This document shows, in pieces, positions 37,014-48,500 of a stretch of DNA of 64,000 nucleotides (position 1 is its first letter; each line of letters opens with the position of its first letter). Origin of the DNA: Trichoplusia ni (taxonomy: Eukaryota; Arthropoda; Insecta; Lepidoptera; Noctuidae); the NCBI RefSeq assembly GCF_003590095.1, contig NC_039481.1, positions 9,145,895 to 9,209,894 on the forward strand, given 5' to 3'. Under the pieces are notes generated by a model. That model was given only the letters and a program-made list of their open reading frames with translations, ran no database searches and was not told where the DNA came from. The position numbers were made by a program, and so were the translations under genes.

Positions 37014-38795
37014 CTACCGGCGCGACGGTGGTGTTAAGAAAGAGTTAGCATCTAATTCTGTGCCAGTGGTAGAATGTGCCGCACCTCTTCGAGAATGCCT
37101 GGATATCACGTGTCGGGCCCATGCGAGGTCACGGGAACTTCTTGATCTTCTGCTGTGGGACTTGGAACTTGTGGAACTTAGAGTTTTACCTGATGAACTG
37201 GTACTGGTAGCTGACCAACCTGTGTCACTTAACAATTTCTCAGGGCAGTACGTCAGATCAGAGCGAGTTAGAGTACTAGTTGAATACATTGGCATCGAAT
37301 TCTTTTTGTCGGAAGACTGAACTCTATCTATCGTCAACTGAGCTACGGATGTCTCTATTTTGGGCGGGCTTCTTGGTCTAGGAGACTCTCTCAAATCAGT
37401 CAAACGTTTTCCTTCACATTCTTCTTCACTGTCCATCTTCGACGGTGATGATCCTACATCAGAATCCTCATTGTCACTCATTATGATGGCCATCAGTTTT
37501 TCTGTATTCTCATTCAAATCATACACTTTTTGTGTCCGAATAGATCCTAAAGAGGACGTTTTACTTCTAGATGGTGGGCGTTTTATACGCTTTTTATCAC
37601 TGTAGTAAATAGCACTTTGATGAGGCAATACAGCTGGGAAACTACTATCTACTTTCGTATACGCTACTTCTTTGGAGAAAGATGGGCCTCTCGTTCTACC
37701 TTTACAACCACAAGCATCTGCATCCCCGAATACGTAGTTATAACAAATCTGCAAAAGGCAAATAGCCAATGCAGTCAGAAATACCAGTAGGATATAAAGT
37801 TTAGGTGTCCAATCTGCGTTTATATACAGATACGACTGTGTGAGCGTTTTCCAAGGATTCCATTTACTTACGGCGGCTTCTTGGTATTCAAAGAGATTAC
37901 GCCGAGACAAACCTTTTCCGTAGTTTTGTACAGCAGCTGCTATTCTTAGCACACCACCGTAGGCTGCGTATAACTTTTCGTCGACTAAATGAGGTGCAAC
38001 ATCACGTTTCATCCAGTGCCACAGCTCATTGTTAAAATTAACGAAATCTGCATGGCGACAACTTTCTGGAGAACTGTGCAATATGCATCTCGATGCCGTA
38101 GTGTAGTATTTTAACAGAATATTTTCCGAATTAGGAGATAGTAAACTCACCAATCCGTCCACTTTAAATGGCAATGCAATAGCTGATGGCTGGTTTTCGT
38201 CATCCAACCTAGGCGAAGGTAAGTGAATGCAATTATTAGAATCACGTCGCGTAACCAGACAAGAGCAGGGGTCTAAGAGTTTTCCCGATCCAATCACAAT
38301 CTTGGCGACGGTTAAATTCGACCACTGGGGTACTCGTTCAGGCCGTTTCCAGCCTAACCCCTGAGTGTTTAAAGTAACTTTGATTTGATCATAAAAATTG
38401 TGAAGTTGTCTTGCATTCCTGTATGGCACATAACCGGCATAATATGCAAATCGAACAGTAGGCAGGGTTTCACTCTTGAGATGAGCTCCGATAGTGTCAG
38501 ACAAGGCTTCTTTGAGTATTTCGGCCGACTTATCGTCCACTTCGCGGCCCACATTTCGCAACGCATTTCTGTAATACCTCAGAGTGTCCTTGATGTATCG
38601 GGTGTTTACTCTGTCTGGGCTCACTGGCGGCGGTACCAACTCCTCGAATGTTTTGCGAGCCCTCAACTTGGCTATCTCTTCTTCCGTCCAGCAATCGAAA
38701 TTGGCTTTTGCAAGATCGAATATTGTAGTACCTGCATTTTTATTGCTAACGTAAGCTACATTAGAAAATATTATAACAACCATAAGAAATAACAT
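37014..38795 (-). CDS. Unrecognised intronless type I membrane protein, 593 residues
   Basis: One uninterrupted frame encodes a signal peptide (MLFLMVVIIFSNVAYVS, cleavage around residue 17-20), an ectodomain to about residue 330, one strong transmembrane helix (about 333-352, YILLVFLTALAICLLQICYN) and a 240-residue cytoplasmic tail. The ectodomain has six cysteines (35, 177, 179, 189, 237, 246), a CSC motif, one N-glycosylation site (NLT at 160) and tryptophan/tyrosine-rich segments. Just inside the membrane is a CGCKGRTRG motif, then a low-complexity Ser/Arg/Lys/Asp-rich tail with likely phosphorylation sites (SDNEDSDVGSS) and an RS-rich end. I do not recognise the family. The length, the clean signal-ectodomain-TM-tail order and normal codon usage argue strongly for a real gene. 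Receptor or adhesion roles are possible but unproven. Upstream untranslated exons cannot be excluded. Confidence 0.88.
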   Translation of the reverse strand: MLFLMVVIIFSNVAYVSNKNAGTTIFDLAKANFDCWTEEEIAKLRARKTFEELVPPPVSPDRVNTRYIKDTLRYYRNALRNVGREVDDKSAEILKEALSDTIGAHLKSETLPTVRFAYYAGYVPYRNARQLHNFYDQIKVTLNTQGLGWKRPERVPQWSNLTVAKIVIGSGKLLDPCSCLVTRRDSNNCIHLPSPRLDDENQPSAIALPFKVDGLVSLLSPNSENILLKYYTTASRCILHSSPESCRHADFVNFNNELWHWMKRDVAPHLVDEKLYAAYGGVLRIAAAVQNYGKGLSRRNLFEYQEAAVSKWNPWKTLTQSYLYINADWTPKLYILLVFLTALAICLLQICYNYVFGDADACGCKGRTRGPSFSKEVAYTKVDSSFPAVLPHQSAIYYSDKKRIKRPPSRSKTSSLGSIRTQKVYDLNENTEKLMAIIMSDNEDSDVGSSPSKMDSEEECEGKRLTDLRESPRPRSPPKIETSVAQLTIDRVQSSDKKNSMPMYSTSTLTRSDLTYCPEKLLSDTGWSATSTSSSGKTLSSTSSKSHSRRSRSSRDLAWARHVISRHSRRGAAHSTTGTELDANSFLTPPSRR

Positions 38796-41700
38796 TGAAT
38801 TTAAAATATGATATTAAAAACGTTCATGTTCATTACAAAGTTAATGACAGTAAAGTGACACAAAACACAGAACCACAGCAACGACGTTATTATTACTTAT
38901 TGGTCTCTTCATAGGAACCTCATTTTGTCTTTGATCTGGCAGCGCAAATATTATAAACATGTAGCCATTTTATAGGGGTAGCCTTAGCTAATGTAATGTC
39001 TTATGGATTCTTCCTTCACTATACTACTTTTGCTGTGCCCTACGGGTCCAATATTGTTAACCATTTTAAGAGTTTTATACATTGTGGAGTCCAAATAAAG
39101 TATTGATAAGTATTCAATAATTTAACTCGGTAAGCAGGTATTCAGGTCATCAATAGGACTATAGAAAATTTAAAATAATAGGTACTATCTCTTCGGTGCC
39201 ACTTTGTCATTTATGTTCAAGCACCGAACGCGAATCAAAAACATGTGTGTGACGTACTACAATATACTACTATATTATTATTAATGTTAACTTTTACTGT
39301 GACAGTCTGCCTGGCTCTGGCGCCTTTTCCGGGGTGAATCGCTAATAATTTCTGTCGTCTCTGACGCTCGGCAGTTTTATTCCAGTTATTTTAAACAAAA
39401 GAATATAAGGTAAGGTTTGAAATAAAACCAATGAAATAATATAAAATATTTTATTTTACAGAACATTGTTTACTTACATCTAAGTTTGTGTAGCGACACT
39501 AGATGAGACAGGTTACTAATAACATAATAAATGGGTTTTATACTCAATGAGTGAAATATAATACAGCCTGAATAATGAAATTGGAATAGCTATTGTAGTT
39601 CGAATCTCTAATGTATTGACGTTCTACAATATGTACTATATGAACATAGTATAAATTGATATCATAATCGTATAACCATTCCATTGAGCGAACTTCGTAA
39701 AAAAGGACATAAAATACAAAGAGCGTAGCACCCGTAGTTGCCAACGACACATCTCTCGGACTGTGTTGCTACACACAAAAATTTCAAGCGACCAGTATTA
39801 GGCAAAAAGTAACTTTAAATCGTTTGTCTATCCGCTTAATACTGATCACCTAAAATGTTACACTTAATATACCATAACGCACCAATAACAATACTTAAAA
39901 TATTAAATACGAATTCTTTAACTAATAAATACTATAGATATATCACTTTATTACCAAATAACGCAATTTGTACCTTGATAAAAGTATACGAAGAAAACCG
40001 TTTTATCATCATCGTAGTTTGGGCCAATTTTGACGCAGAATGAGCAATCAGTAAGTTATAACGAGGTTTATTTGGGAATTTAATGTTTGTATAACAACTT
40101 GGTCCTCAATTAACCCGAAGAATTAAGGTAAAGTGAAATAAAAAGGATAGATTGTATCAAATGGCCCAAAAGTTTACAACCCACACCACTCATCTATGGA
40201 ATAATTGCGCTTACATAACTAAATATAAACAAATGAATCACAGCAACATTACTGAACGACATCCAGAATAAATATCAACAAAAAAATAATAAAATGTTGT
40301 ATAACACAATAAAATGTTGATACAAAAAACAATATAACAAACGAAAAGACGCAGGATTCAGTCTAAAACTTGATTGTTTAAACCTGTCAAATATATTTAT
40401 GTACATACAATAACAGAATTTGAAATTGTTTATTTATATCAGCACTATTTATATCAGAATGAAGACTCTGATCGGTTCCGAAAAACCTAATATAATAGTT
40501 TACTTTAAACATTTGTAATCTTAACATATGATTAATACTTTTGGACACTTGATACTTGAATTATTTGTAAAAGTACCCTTGTATGTGATGCTTACCTTAA
40601 AACATTATAGAAGAAGAAAAACAACGGGTTTAAAAATAGATGCAGAATAGGGATGAGGGCGCGACCGTACAAAAGGTCTTGCCTCAATCTTTTTATTACA
40701 GATTGTATTTTGACTCAAAATATGACCAGGGTTTGATGAAAAAACGCTGTATAAAATCATACACGAACGAAAAAAAGGCTATATCTGAAGTTAGTCCTAA
40801 CAAAACATGTATGAAATCTTTCGAATCTTTATTAATCTTTAAGAATTCATTAAGCACATTTGGCATTTCTTAAAACGTCTCGTTCCGTTAATCTGTCACT
40901 AGAAGCAATAGTCTTAGCTGCAAGATGGTATGAATTACCAGAAAAATTCATAGAATTTGAGTAGGTTTTTGATTAAAAAAAATAATAATACCTTATTTTA
41001 AAATGTTTGCTCGAGAGAAATACCTCACCTAGAATTAATTTAGCTATTGTATATGTGTATATTAGGATAATAGATTACACAGCCCTGGACTAAATTGAAT
41101 ATATCGTTAACGTATAAAATATTAAGATTGAATTTTGCAGATTTGTCAAGTCATTTTTTTAGTATAGTACGGTTAGAAATTAATTGCAGTTAAATCATAA
41201 AATTCTCAATAACATAGAGTCTCAATATTTCGATGGCGGATAGTCTGTTGATATTTAATCATATTACTGTAGTAAAACATACAGTGTTACCATGTTATAA
41301 CAAAAAGTGTTGCCAAAAGACACACACTAAAAACTGCAATATTTAATTTATCATTCCTTAGACGTTATTCATACACAGATACGCTAAGATTGATCATCAC
41401 CTACCAAAGTAAGAATGCTTTTAGTGCGGAAGCGATGTAGTGCACTACACGCTGTAATTCGGCGTCTCTCTTCCACAATTACAAGAGTCTTATTAATATA
41501 CTACTTAAACACACAAAATTCAATGCTATCTATCTATCGTATCGGTGGATATCTACACAGCGCTTTAAACAGTAATATTTCAATAATATAAAGGACTCTC
41601 ATACACATCGATCAATATTAAGGCACTTGCACTTAATTTTTAATTAAGAATCTGATGTCTGATGATGGAATCATAATTATAATTATAACCTGTTGTTTGG

Positions 41701-42568
41701 TTACATATGGTACATGGGAAATGCTCGTCAATTAAACGACGTAAAGATGCGAGTCCTTGTATGCTTTGTATAGTTTAGCTTTTACTGAGTAGAATCGATT
41801 GAAAAGCTGTGTGTGTTAAACATAATTTAGTGCGATAAATACCTTAAATTGCGCAGAAACGTCTTTTAAATCATGGCGGACTGATCATTGTCGGCAATGT
41901 ATCGGGACTTGCATGTGATTGCTCTGTAAGGGCTATAACATGCAAAAAATTGCGACCACGCATAAGTGAACACCCCTAAATAACGGGATCGGGTGACATT
42001 TAATCGTGGTGACACAAAAATAATTGATTTCATTAAAATTAGAATTGCAGTTGGTCTTATACATTGTAATTTAGTGATGAAGTCATTCTCCTATATTATA
42101 AATAATAATTAATCAGTGGTATTATTAATATATTATTCCTACTGAGAGTCTTGTGTTATCACTGTAACAAGAGTGAATAATCTCTATACTGTTAGAGAAA
42201 AATTAAATTTCTTTAACATAACAGAAAATTATAACGATGCTTTAAGTTTTGATTCGATCGCAATTGTTTTGCCGTTCGTCTATATTGAATAATAATTTAT
42301 GAAATAAAAGAAGGTGATAAAACTTTGATATACAATACCAATTCTGATTTGGATACAATATATTAAGAATAAAAAAGAAGATAGAATTATAGTAATGAGT
42401 ATTATTACTGGCTGTGAATTAGTATTCAAAATATAAATAAAAGTGTTTTTGACAGACGCGTTCGAATCAAAACAAAAGAACACTCACATTTTATACAATG
42501 TGCAACAGGACCTTAAAGTAAGAGTGAATCACATTTAAATATGGGTCTAAACTACTTACGAATAAAGA
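38796..42568. other. Spacer between the membrane-protein gene and the ATP9 3' end
   Basis: A CpG-containing patch at about 39300-39380 may be the promoter of the minus-strand membrane-protein gene. A retroposon-tail copy lies near 39030-39120. The upper part, very AT-rich, probably holds the ATP9 3' UTR. I found no other coding frame. Confidence 0.4.
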
Positions 42569-45500
42569 TCATTTTCGTATGTTTTTGTACTGGCGATCGC
42601 TCCACTTTCTGTGCATGTGTTTGACGATGTATAGAGGTAGGCACGATACTAATGTGATGACTATTACCTTCCACCAGAAATCCCAGTGCTGGATGAAGTC
42701 GGCGTCTGCGGGAAAATATAATGATTGATTTAGATTTAGTACTTTTAGTACATAATTATTAGAAGATAAAAATATGGATATGGATATGGATATAATTTGA
42801 ACTTTCGCAGATAGACGGACAGGCTGCAGGGCCTTAAAAAAAGTATCCCGTTTTTATCATTTTGGTAAAACGGTCAAAAATGTTAACTTCTATTACATTT
42901 TTGTTCAATGAAGTTGTAATAACTCTTCCTTTTAATCTTTGTTAGAAATGGATAACTTAATCACCTGTAGAATGAAAGTAATTCGTGACCAACATTATGT
43001 TGTATCAGCTGTTTTTTTGTTAAGGCGGACACCCACACCCTCAGGGGAGGAAATGGGTAGTGTCAGACTCTTACTGACAAAACCTGAAGAACCGCCGTGT
43101 TACGTCATCCGCGTTTTTGTGTCAGTGTATGGCAATGCGTTGCAAACCTACATACAGGATCAGCTAATCCTACTACTACTAATATAAGCCTACTCACCGA
43201 AATACGTGGTGAATATGAATAGCGTGGCGATGTACATGAGCAGGCTGACGAGCTCGGCGCCCACCATGAGCCAGTGCCACGTGACCACCGTCAGCGCCAC
43301 CATGATGAGCTCCGTCAGGATCAGGGCCGTGTAGCTGATCTCCACGATGTGGATCAACTGGTCCTCAAATAAGACTAGCGCCCCGTACATTATTACCGCA
43401 CCTGTGTATTATGACTCAATTTAGATTGGCGATTTTTCAAAGATCTTTCTTTAAAACAAAAAGAAAACTCCATACTGAGGAATTTGATTCTTGTGTCTCG
43501 GAAGGCTACTCAAGTAAGAACAATTCAAGTCACACGCATTAAGACGTTCATGATTAGAACAAGCATTCGTGGAACACAAGTTCTGAATGGTAGATGAATT
43601 GTATGAAAGAAGATGTGATAAATAAATGAAAAGCTATCAAATTTTTTTTCTTTTTATATAAGACCCCCGCACTAAGGCATTCAATCCTTGTGTCGCGTGG
43701 GGTTTTACAAACATATAAATCACATGCACAATGACACCCAATATTGTAGTTAGGCTATAGAGCAGCATTTCTTCGCTTTGTCGCCTAATTTGTCTACTGA
43801 CTTATAATTTGTAAGAAAATAAGCAAAACATTTACAGATGGATAAAAAGCCTTTAAACACACCTTGACATTTCTCATAAAAAAATACTTTAAATTAAAAA
43901 CCACGCTAACCCTTCTGCTATAATCTCACCTTGATAAATAGATATATCAGTCCATATATAGAAGGTTTTGTAGGAGAGCTGCCGGCCTTTAGTCAGTTGC
44001 TTGTAGAGTTGCGGATGTTGGAGTGCAGTTGAGCCCGGTATGTCTTTGTCGAGCACCAGGGAGAACACCGGGAGCATAGTGAACACAGTCCCGTAGCCGA
44101 CCATCAGGAACCCAGGGTACAGAGACACAGACGAGAAGTAGAATACCACCGAGAACACAGCCTGCAAATAAACAAAAGAATTGTTGAGTGCTGAAGTGAT
44201 TGGCAGCTCTCAAGATATATGAGCGGTCTGAGACTTGGACAGTGGTGGCGCCATCTAACTTGTTGTGGTTATGATGATCCCCATGACACTCCTTTTTTCA
44301 CTTTTCTACCTAAGGCGCGTCCAACAAGTTTCGCACGGTATAATAGCGCGGCATGTTTGTGGTTTCTGGCTTGTGTAACAAGACAAATCGATTGCTCAAG
44401 TTGAGTTATTTATGGATTGGAGTGTAGCATGGAAAGAAGTTTAAACTTCGAAGTTAAATCTTCTCGAAGTCTCTTTACTTTTAAGAACAGCTTGCCTTTT
44501 TTACACCAGCTTCACTTATAACGTCAGAATTGTTATTAGTTTTTCACAGGCTTAGTCAGTCGCTATTGGTGCGTGTGTGGGCTACCTGCATGGTGGACAC
44601 GATGAGGCCGCGGTGCACGATGAAGAGGCTGAGCGCGGCGGAGCGCATGGCGGCGCGGCGGCCGTGCACCAGCAGCAGGCGCGCCAGGCTGCAGAACGAG
44701 CGCACGCTCACGTCGCCCGCCAGCGACGCCGCGCGCCCCTCCGCGCCCTCGATGCCCACGCCTGGGGAACACGATCCATTCTTACTAAACTGAACTGATC
44801 ATGGGGCTAATGTATCGCTAAATTTATTTATTTATTTATTTATTGCAAAAATGTATACATTTACAGAAATGCATCCTTATCCTAGGTATACATTACCCTG
44901 TTAGGGCGCAGCAAATCAACTTAAAACTATCTCAACACAACATATTATATACTGTTTAATTCTTAACTAGACTTAAATCTAAAAGGATAATATAGTTATA
45001 TATGTATATATATATATTACATTTGTGTATAAGAAGTTAACAATGTTATCAATTTCTTAATTATTATATCGACTATTTGTTACACACCCGCCAAAGGCTG
45101 TGGTAGGTATTTTTTTTACTGAATCTCGCTCTAAGTAATTTAATTCTTGTGTCGGCGGGGCTTTCAGAAATATTCAAGTCACACGCAAAATACACCTAGA
45201 CTGAGGACAAGAATTCGTGGATCACACAAACGTTTGTTATGCGGAGATCGAAACTGCAACACATTGTGCATGATGGAATTGGCCCGATCAGTGACATTAC
45301 GGTCGAAGTCAAACCACGTAAAAACAATGACCCAAACTACACACGAGGCCAAAACACCACGTACCGCTGACGAGGCAACGAACCCGATGTCTTTGGTCAG
45401 TAGAAAATTTGCCCTGAAGCATATGTAGCTAAATTAGGTCAAACGAACACGAAATTTGCTTTGCACGAATTTGATCAAAGGTGGAGCTAGTCAAAACACT

Positions 45501-48500
45501 AGTTACGATAATTATCCCTATTCCTCACCTATATCGGCCTCCTGTATCATGGCCACGTCGTTCCCGCCGTCCCCCACAGCAGCCACGACGTGTCCCCTGG
45601 CGCGCAGCAGGCCGGCCACGCGCGCCTTCTGCGTGGGGGAACACCGCGCCACCACCACGCCCGAACAGCGACACAACACCTCCACGAACTCCTCCTCGTA
45701 AGAGTGGAGGCATACCTGGTGGTGGAGAAGAGGTTAACAATTTCTTTGGCTTATTTAAAGAACTATTTTTCATTATTTTTCACTTTATCACACCGACACA
45801 CTATACAGGAAACATAGTTTCATTGAATTGTAGTCCATCATCATCATCATCATCCTAGCCATTCCCAAGTATGCTATGATCGCCTTCCAGTCTAAGCAGC
45901 TAAAATACAGTTTAATAGAATTGAAGTCTACCTCTAGGGTCTCCCCCTCTATGATGAGGTCCATGTCCTGTTCCTGTCGCGCCAGGTCCCGCAGCAGCCG
46001 ATGCGCGTCCTGGCGAGAGCGGCAGTCGCCGGCCACGCGCCAGCCCGCGCCGCCGCCCAGCTGCAGCGAGCGCGCGATACACTGCGCCGTCTCCAGCTTG
46101 TCGCCCGTCAACATCCAGATCTGAAACGAACGGATGTTTTTAATGGCTGAACAAAGTGTGTTATAGGAGAACCTGAAAGAAAAAAGGTGGCTAAAGTTGC
46201 ATGGCTTTCACAAAGAATTCTACAGATGACCATGGCTGTATATGGACGAAAAGTTTATCTTTTGACTAGCTAAATCCTAAATAAACGCGAAAGTTTGTAT
46301 GGATGGTTGTTCTCTTTTACGCAAAAACCACTGAACGGATTTGGAGGCACCTTGGTACACAGATTATTTAGATAGATAGTTTTTATGACGATTTTATGAT
46401 CCCCTGGGATTATTTTCCAACATCATCGTTTGTCAACATCTAATTTAGTTATAAAATTGAGATGTCGACATTTTTTACCGGACAACATTTGCTTGTGATA
46501 TCTTCTTTCATTATTTTATACTTGTTATAAGTTCAACATAAAAAAAAAAACAAAAACATTTAAATTAATCAGGAACATTCAACGGATAATAACTTTTCAT
46601 TACCTTAATACCAGCGGTCCTGAGCATGGACAGCGTCCGTGGCACGTTGTCTGCCAGCCTGTCCTCGACCCCGGTGAGGGCCAGCAGCGTGAGGCCTCGC
46701 TGCAGCTTCGCGAGCACGGCGCGCTCGCTGCGGTTAGCGGTCAAGCGGGCTTCTTTGTATTCACTCTGGGAAAAAGGTTTATTGTCAGTCAGTTATTTGT
46801 TGAGTAATATTTTTGCTAGTCAGGAGTTACTCGAAATTGTTAATTAGGCGTTGAGTCATCAAGAAGCTTTAGCGAGAGACAGAGACAACGCTTCATTCTT
46901 TAGTAAATTAAGACAAAGACGATTTCTATGATTACTTGGTGTATTAGCAAATAATAAAGCACTTGACCTCAAATTAACTGACGCTGAAAGGGTTTTAGAG
47001 TAAAAAAAAACACTTACGAGAGAGAGGCAATTGTTAACAATGTCGTTTACATTTAAGATTCATAACAGAACCATATAACTTTCTCTTGACGGAATAAACC
47101 CATTGACATTACAGTTTACTAGTTTTGTCTCACCTCAAACTTCAGATACTCGTCGTTGGTGAGCGTCTTCTTCGCGATGACCAGCGTCCTGAGCCCCTCA
47201 GCCGCCAGCTTCTTGCACTCGGGGTCGAGCCACTGCGTGTCCAACAGTTCTGATAGAGCAACGTCAGCGCCCTTCACGTAGTATGTTATTTCATCTGATA
47301 TCTCTTCCTAGAACAAGATATTATGATTTGTTCATTAGAGGGTGTAAATAAAGTTCTTCACGAAATTGTACCTTACATTTAATATAAACGTAATGTGTAA
47401 TGTGTTAAACGTTATGATTTAAAATCGTTGCCCCGGCCACGTCGAAAGGATGGGAAAAGATCGCAGTGTTAAGAGAGCGTATTTGGGACGTCCAACAGGT
47501 ATTGCTGAAGTTATACCGTTGAGGCGGATCTTCAGGCGCTTCATGCCGATGACTGGCGAGAAGTGGCCAAGAATCGGGTAAAGTGGCGCTCTCTCGTATT
47601 AGAGGCCAAGACACAATTTGGGTCGCTGAGCCAATGGAGTAAGTAAGTAACATAAAATCCGTATCAGAAGAAAATATGTATAATTAAACTTAAAAACTAT
47701 CGGCTAATAAAAAACATTTTAACATGTAGGTATTTATTTTTACGTATTGATATATTGTGATTTTCTCAGTTTTCTTTTTATCGTGTACAAAACTTGATAA
47801 TATTAACCTCAGGAATACTTTATCTCGTTTCCATAGGAAAAAAAGAGTAAGGTATAGAACGAAGAGCTTACCTTAACAATAATGCCCATCATTTTGCTCT
47901 CACTGGTGAAAGGAAATATTTGTAAAATGGAGTACTGCATTATCTCGTTAGCTGCGCGAAGTTTTAAAGATATGTTGTGTAAGTCACGTCTGTATAGCGA
48001 TACACCCATCTGTAACAAACATGTGTTTTATATGCATGAGGTTTTTCTACACCCTGTTCAGTATAGGATGTACAAAAAAGACACATTTTAAATCAGGAAT
48101 TATTAATTTTAGTCTATACTGATCGTCATATTTTTACAAATAATTACATATTATACATTACAGTTGGACTTTTTAATGGACGGGAATTTCTGTAGAAAAC
48201 GACTCCCGCAATCCTTGTGTCGCGGGGGTTTCACAAACATACAAATCACACAAATATTTGTCCTACGTGGGGATCGAACCCGCGGCATGTCACGCACATT
48301 AGGTTTGGAGTGGTAATCTCAACCACTCGGCTATCCATGCAGTCATAAAAAAATACCAATCACTTATATGTGGTGAACCTACATAATTATCTTGTTGTTT
48401 TTATATACGTACCATATCCGTCCACTTGACTAAGGCGACCTCGTCGGGGCTGGAAGCCTGGTAGTCGCACAGCTGCTGCTGCGGGACCGCGCCGCCACAA

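Noticed and set aside
44530..44798. Arginine- and alanine-rich plus-strand frames
   Set aside because: They are antisense shadows of the ATP9 exon at 44586-44761.
45456..45858. Plus-strand frames rich in Pro, Arg and Ser
   Set aside because: They are antisense to the ATP9 exon containing the GDGGNDVAM motif.
48243..48341. Possible tRNA-Leu/Ser gene
   Set aside because: A- and B-boxes are present, but the stems do not pair properly and the sequence continues into a repeated SINE tail.
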